From Rhodospirillaceae bacterium (GTDB lineage Bacteria > Pseudomonadota > Alphaproteobacteria > Rhodospirillales > Rhodospirillaceae): a stretch of DNA of 33,659 nt. Each line of letters begins with the position of its first letter. Position 1 is the stretch's first letter. The notes beneath the pieces are model-generated. The model was not told the DNA's origin. It searched no databases and worked only from the letters and a program-made list of their open reading frames with translations. The stretch covers positions 1 through 33,659 of the forward strand of contig SHVO01000016.1 of assembly GCA_009694245.1 (NCBI GenBank), in the 5' to 3' direction. A program made the position numbers and the translations under genes. Positions 32,594 through 33,659 of this stretch are shown one piece after another.

Positions 32594-33316
32594 GTACATG
32601 TGCTGGCCGCCGTTGATCGACAGCGTCGAGCCGGTGATGAAATCGGCATCGTCGGCGACCAAGAACAGCACACCGCGCGCAATGTCCTCGGCATGGCCGA
32701 GACGGCCCACGGGAATCCGGGCGATGATCTTTTCCAGGACTTGCGCCGGCACGGCGCGTACCATGTCGGTGTCGACGTAACCCGGCGCGATGGCGTTGAC
32801 GGTGATGCCTTTGCCCGCGCCTTCCTGGGCGAGCGCCTTGGTAAATCCGTGAATACCGGATTTGGCCGCGGCGTAATTCACCTGGCCGTATTGCCCCATC
32901 TGGCCGTTGACCGATCCGACATTGACGATACGGCCGAAACTCTTCGCGCGCATGCCGTCGATGACGGCGCGGCAGGTGTTGAAGCACGAGCCGAGGTTAG
33001 TGTCGATCACCGCCTGCCACTGCTCGTGATCCATTTTATGAAGAGTGCCGTCGCGGGTGATGCCGGCGTTGTTGACGAGAACCTCGATGGGACCAAGGTC
33101 CTTAACGATTTGCGCGACCACCTTCTGGGTGGCGCCAAAATCGCCAACGTCGAATTTGTAGCTGGGAACGCCGGTCTCGGTGGAGAACGCCTTGGCCGCA
33201 TCGTCGTTGCCAAAATAGTTGGCAGCTACCTTATAGCCGGCGTTCTTGAGGGCGATGGAGATCGCCCGGCCAATGCCGCGGGTTCCCCCGGTCACCAAAG
33301 CTACGCGTGTGGTCAT
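32591..33316 (-). CDS. phaB: Acetoacetyl-CoA reductase PhaB
   Basis: This NADPH-dependent short-chain dehydrogenase reduces acetoacetyl-CoA to (R)-3-hydroxybutyryl-CoA for polyhydroxybutyrate storage. The Rossmann motif is TGGTRGIGR, then NNAGITRDGTLHKM, the active-site serine in NVGSVNGQMGQYGQVNYAAAKSG with the YxxxK pair, and PGYVDTDMVRAVP. The closest pattern is PhaB rather than FabG because of GQYGQVNYAAAKSGIHGFTK and the C-terminal GGQHMY. ATG 33316 gives 241 aa, the family's length, with AGGGG eight bases upstream; ATG 33322 in frame lies too close to that site. phaA and phaC are not in the window. Confidence 0.94.
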   Translation of the reverse strand: MTTRVALVTGGTRGIGRAISIALKNAGYKVAANYFGNDDAAKAFSTETGVPSYKFDVGDFGATQKVVAQIVKDLGPIEVLVNNAGITRDGTLHKMDHEQWQAVIDTNLGSCFNTCRAVIDGMRAKSFGRIVNVGSVNGQMGQYGQVNYAAAKSGIHGFTKALAQEGAGKGITVNAIAPGYVDTDMVRAVPAQVLEKIIARIPVGRLGHAEDIARGVLFLVADDADFITGSTLSINGGQHMY

Positions 33317-33519
33317 GGCCATTTCCCCTGAATATTCCGCCCGACGTTAGTGAACATCAAGGCATCATAGCGCGGGGACGCCGGGCAACAAGCGACTCAG
33401 CCATGAAAATTCCGAGACCGCTCATGGCGTTATTGCCGTATCTGCTCACGGGCCCGAAAACAATGTTACGGTCGGACCCGAACCGAAAGAACTCCCGATG
33501 ACCGCCAGATGACCGAACA

Positions 33520-33659
33520 ATGATCGCCCGGCTCACGTCTCCCCGGTTCGCCGAAGAACTGCGGGCCACATCGCGCCTCGCGGGCCCATTGGCGCTCGCG
33601 CATCTGGCCCAAATCGGCATGGGCCTGACGGATGCCGTTATGCTGGGCGCGCTCGGGCG
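33520..33659 (+). CDS. MATE family efflux transporter, N-terminal part only
   Basis: The open frame runs off the window end after 46 codons. It reads ELRATSRLAGPLALAHLAQIGMGLTDAVMLGALG, the conserved first helix pair of NorM/MATE multidrug exporters, which expel cationic drugs in exchange for Na+ or protons. ATG 33520 is the likely start, though the ribosome site is weak. It is divergent from phaB, with ~200 bases between them. Confidence 0.8.
   Translation, partial: MIARLTSPRFAEELRATSRLAGPLALAHLAQIGMGLTDAVMLGALG

Overview
The window looks like chromosomal DNA from a GC-rich alphaproteobacterium, probably Rhodospirillales-like or a relative; the genus cannot be fixed from sequence alone. Supporting signs are the block rnd - kdsD - lptC - lptA - lptB - rpoN - ptsN in alphaproteobacterial order, a short HRDC-less RNase D, an NDUFA9-like complex I accessory protein, a PhaB reductase, and dispersed palindromic intergenic repeats resembling the RIME-type mosaics of rhizobia.

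Left part (1-11.7 kb). A long gene of unknown function is broken by two homopolymer frameshifts (66-1788). It is followed by a fatty acyl-CoA synthetase, a TonB-C-terminal-domain lipoprotein-like protein and a small cysteine-containing exported protein. Then comes the minus-strand LPS/nitrogen-regulation cluster. kdsD, lptC, lptA and lptB are linked by three ATGA stop/start overlaps and supply KDO precursor and LPS transport. rpoN (sigma-54) and ptsN (EIIA-Ntr) follow, but the hpf gene usually found between them is absent.

Middle (11.7-19.7 kb). A small exported NTF2/SnoaL-like protein precedes a two-domain periplasmic rhodanese (frameshifted, and flanked by ~55-bp direct repeats). Next are a periplasmic cyclophilin (frameshifted), a Tat-exported FAD-linked oxidase, tRNA-Leu(CAG) with a clear promoter, an NDUFA9-like protein and a Tat-exported amidohydrolase. 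The stretch between the rhodanese and the tRNA is gene-poor. It carries four copies of a small hairpin with a conserved loop core and two extra copies of the last 11-12 bases of the tRNA, as left by integration at a tRNA gene.

Right part (19.7-33.7 kb). cstA lies behind a leader with an intrinsic terminator and a competing hairpin, and is translationally coupled to a YbdD/YjiX-family gene. Then come a YqaA/DedA membrane protein, a divergent UppP-like protein without the canonical arginine motif, a methyltransferase coupled to a TPR/O-GlcNAc-transferase-like glycosyltransferase, an M61 peptidase, an M17 leucyl aminopeptidase behind a TAXI solute-binding protein, gloB, phaB, and the first 46 codons of a MATE exporter.

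Three genes carry four frameshifts, all at short G/C runs. This is either assembly error or real decay, and it should be settled before any of them is called a pseudogene. The most interesting non-gene signals are the loop-conserved hairpins around tRNA-Leu, the cstA leader, the repeat elements that supply stop codons, and two genes whose best start is CTG.
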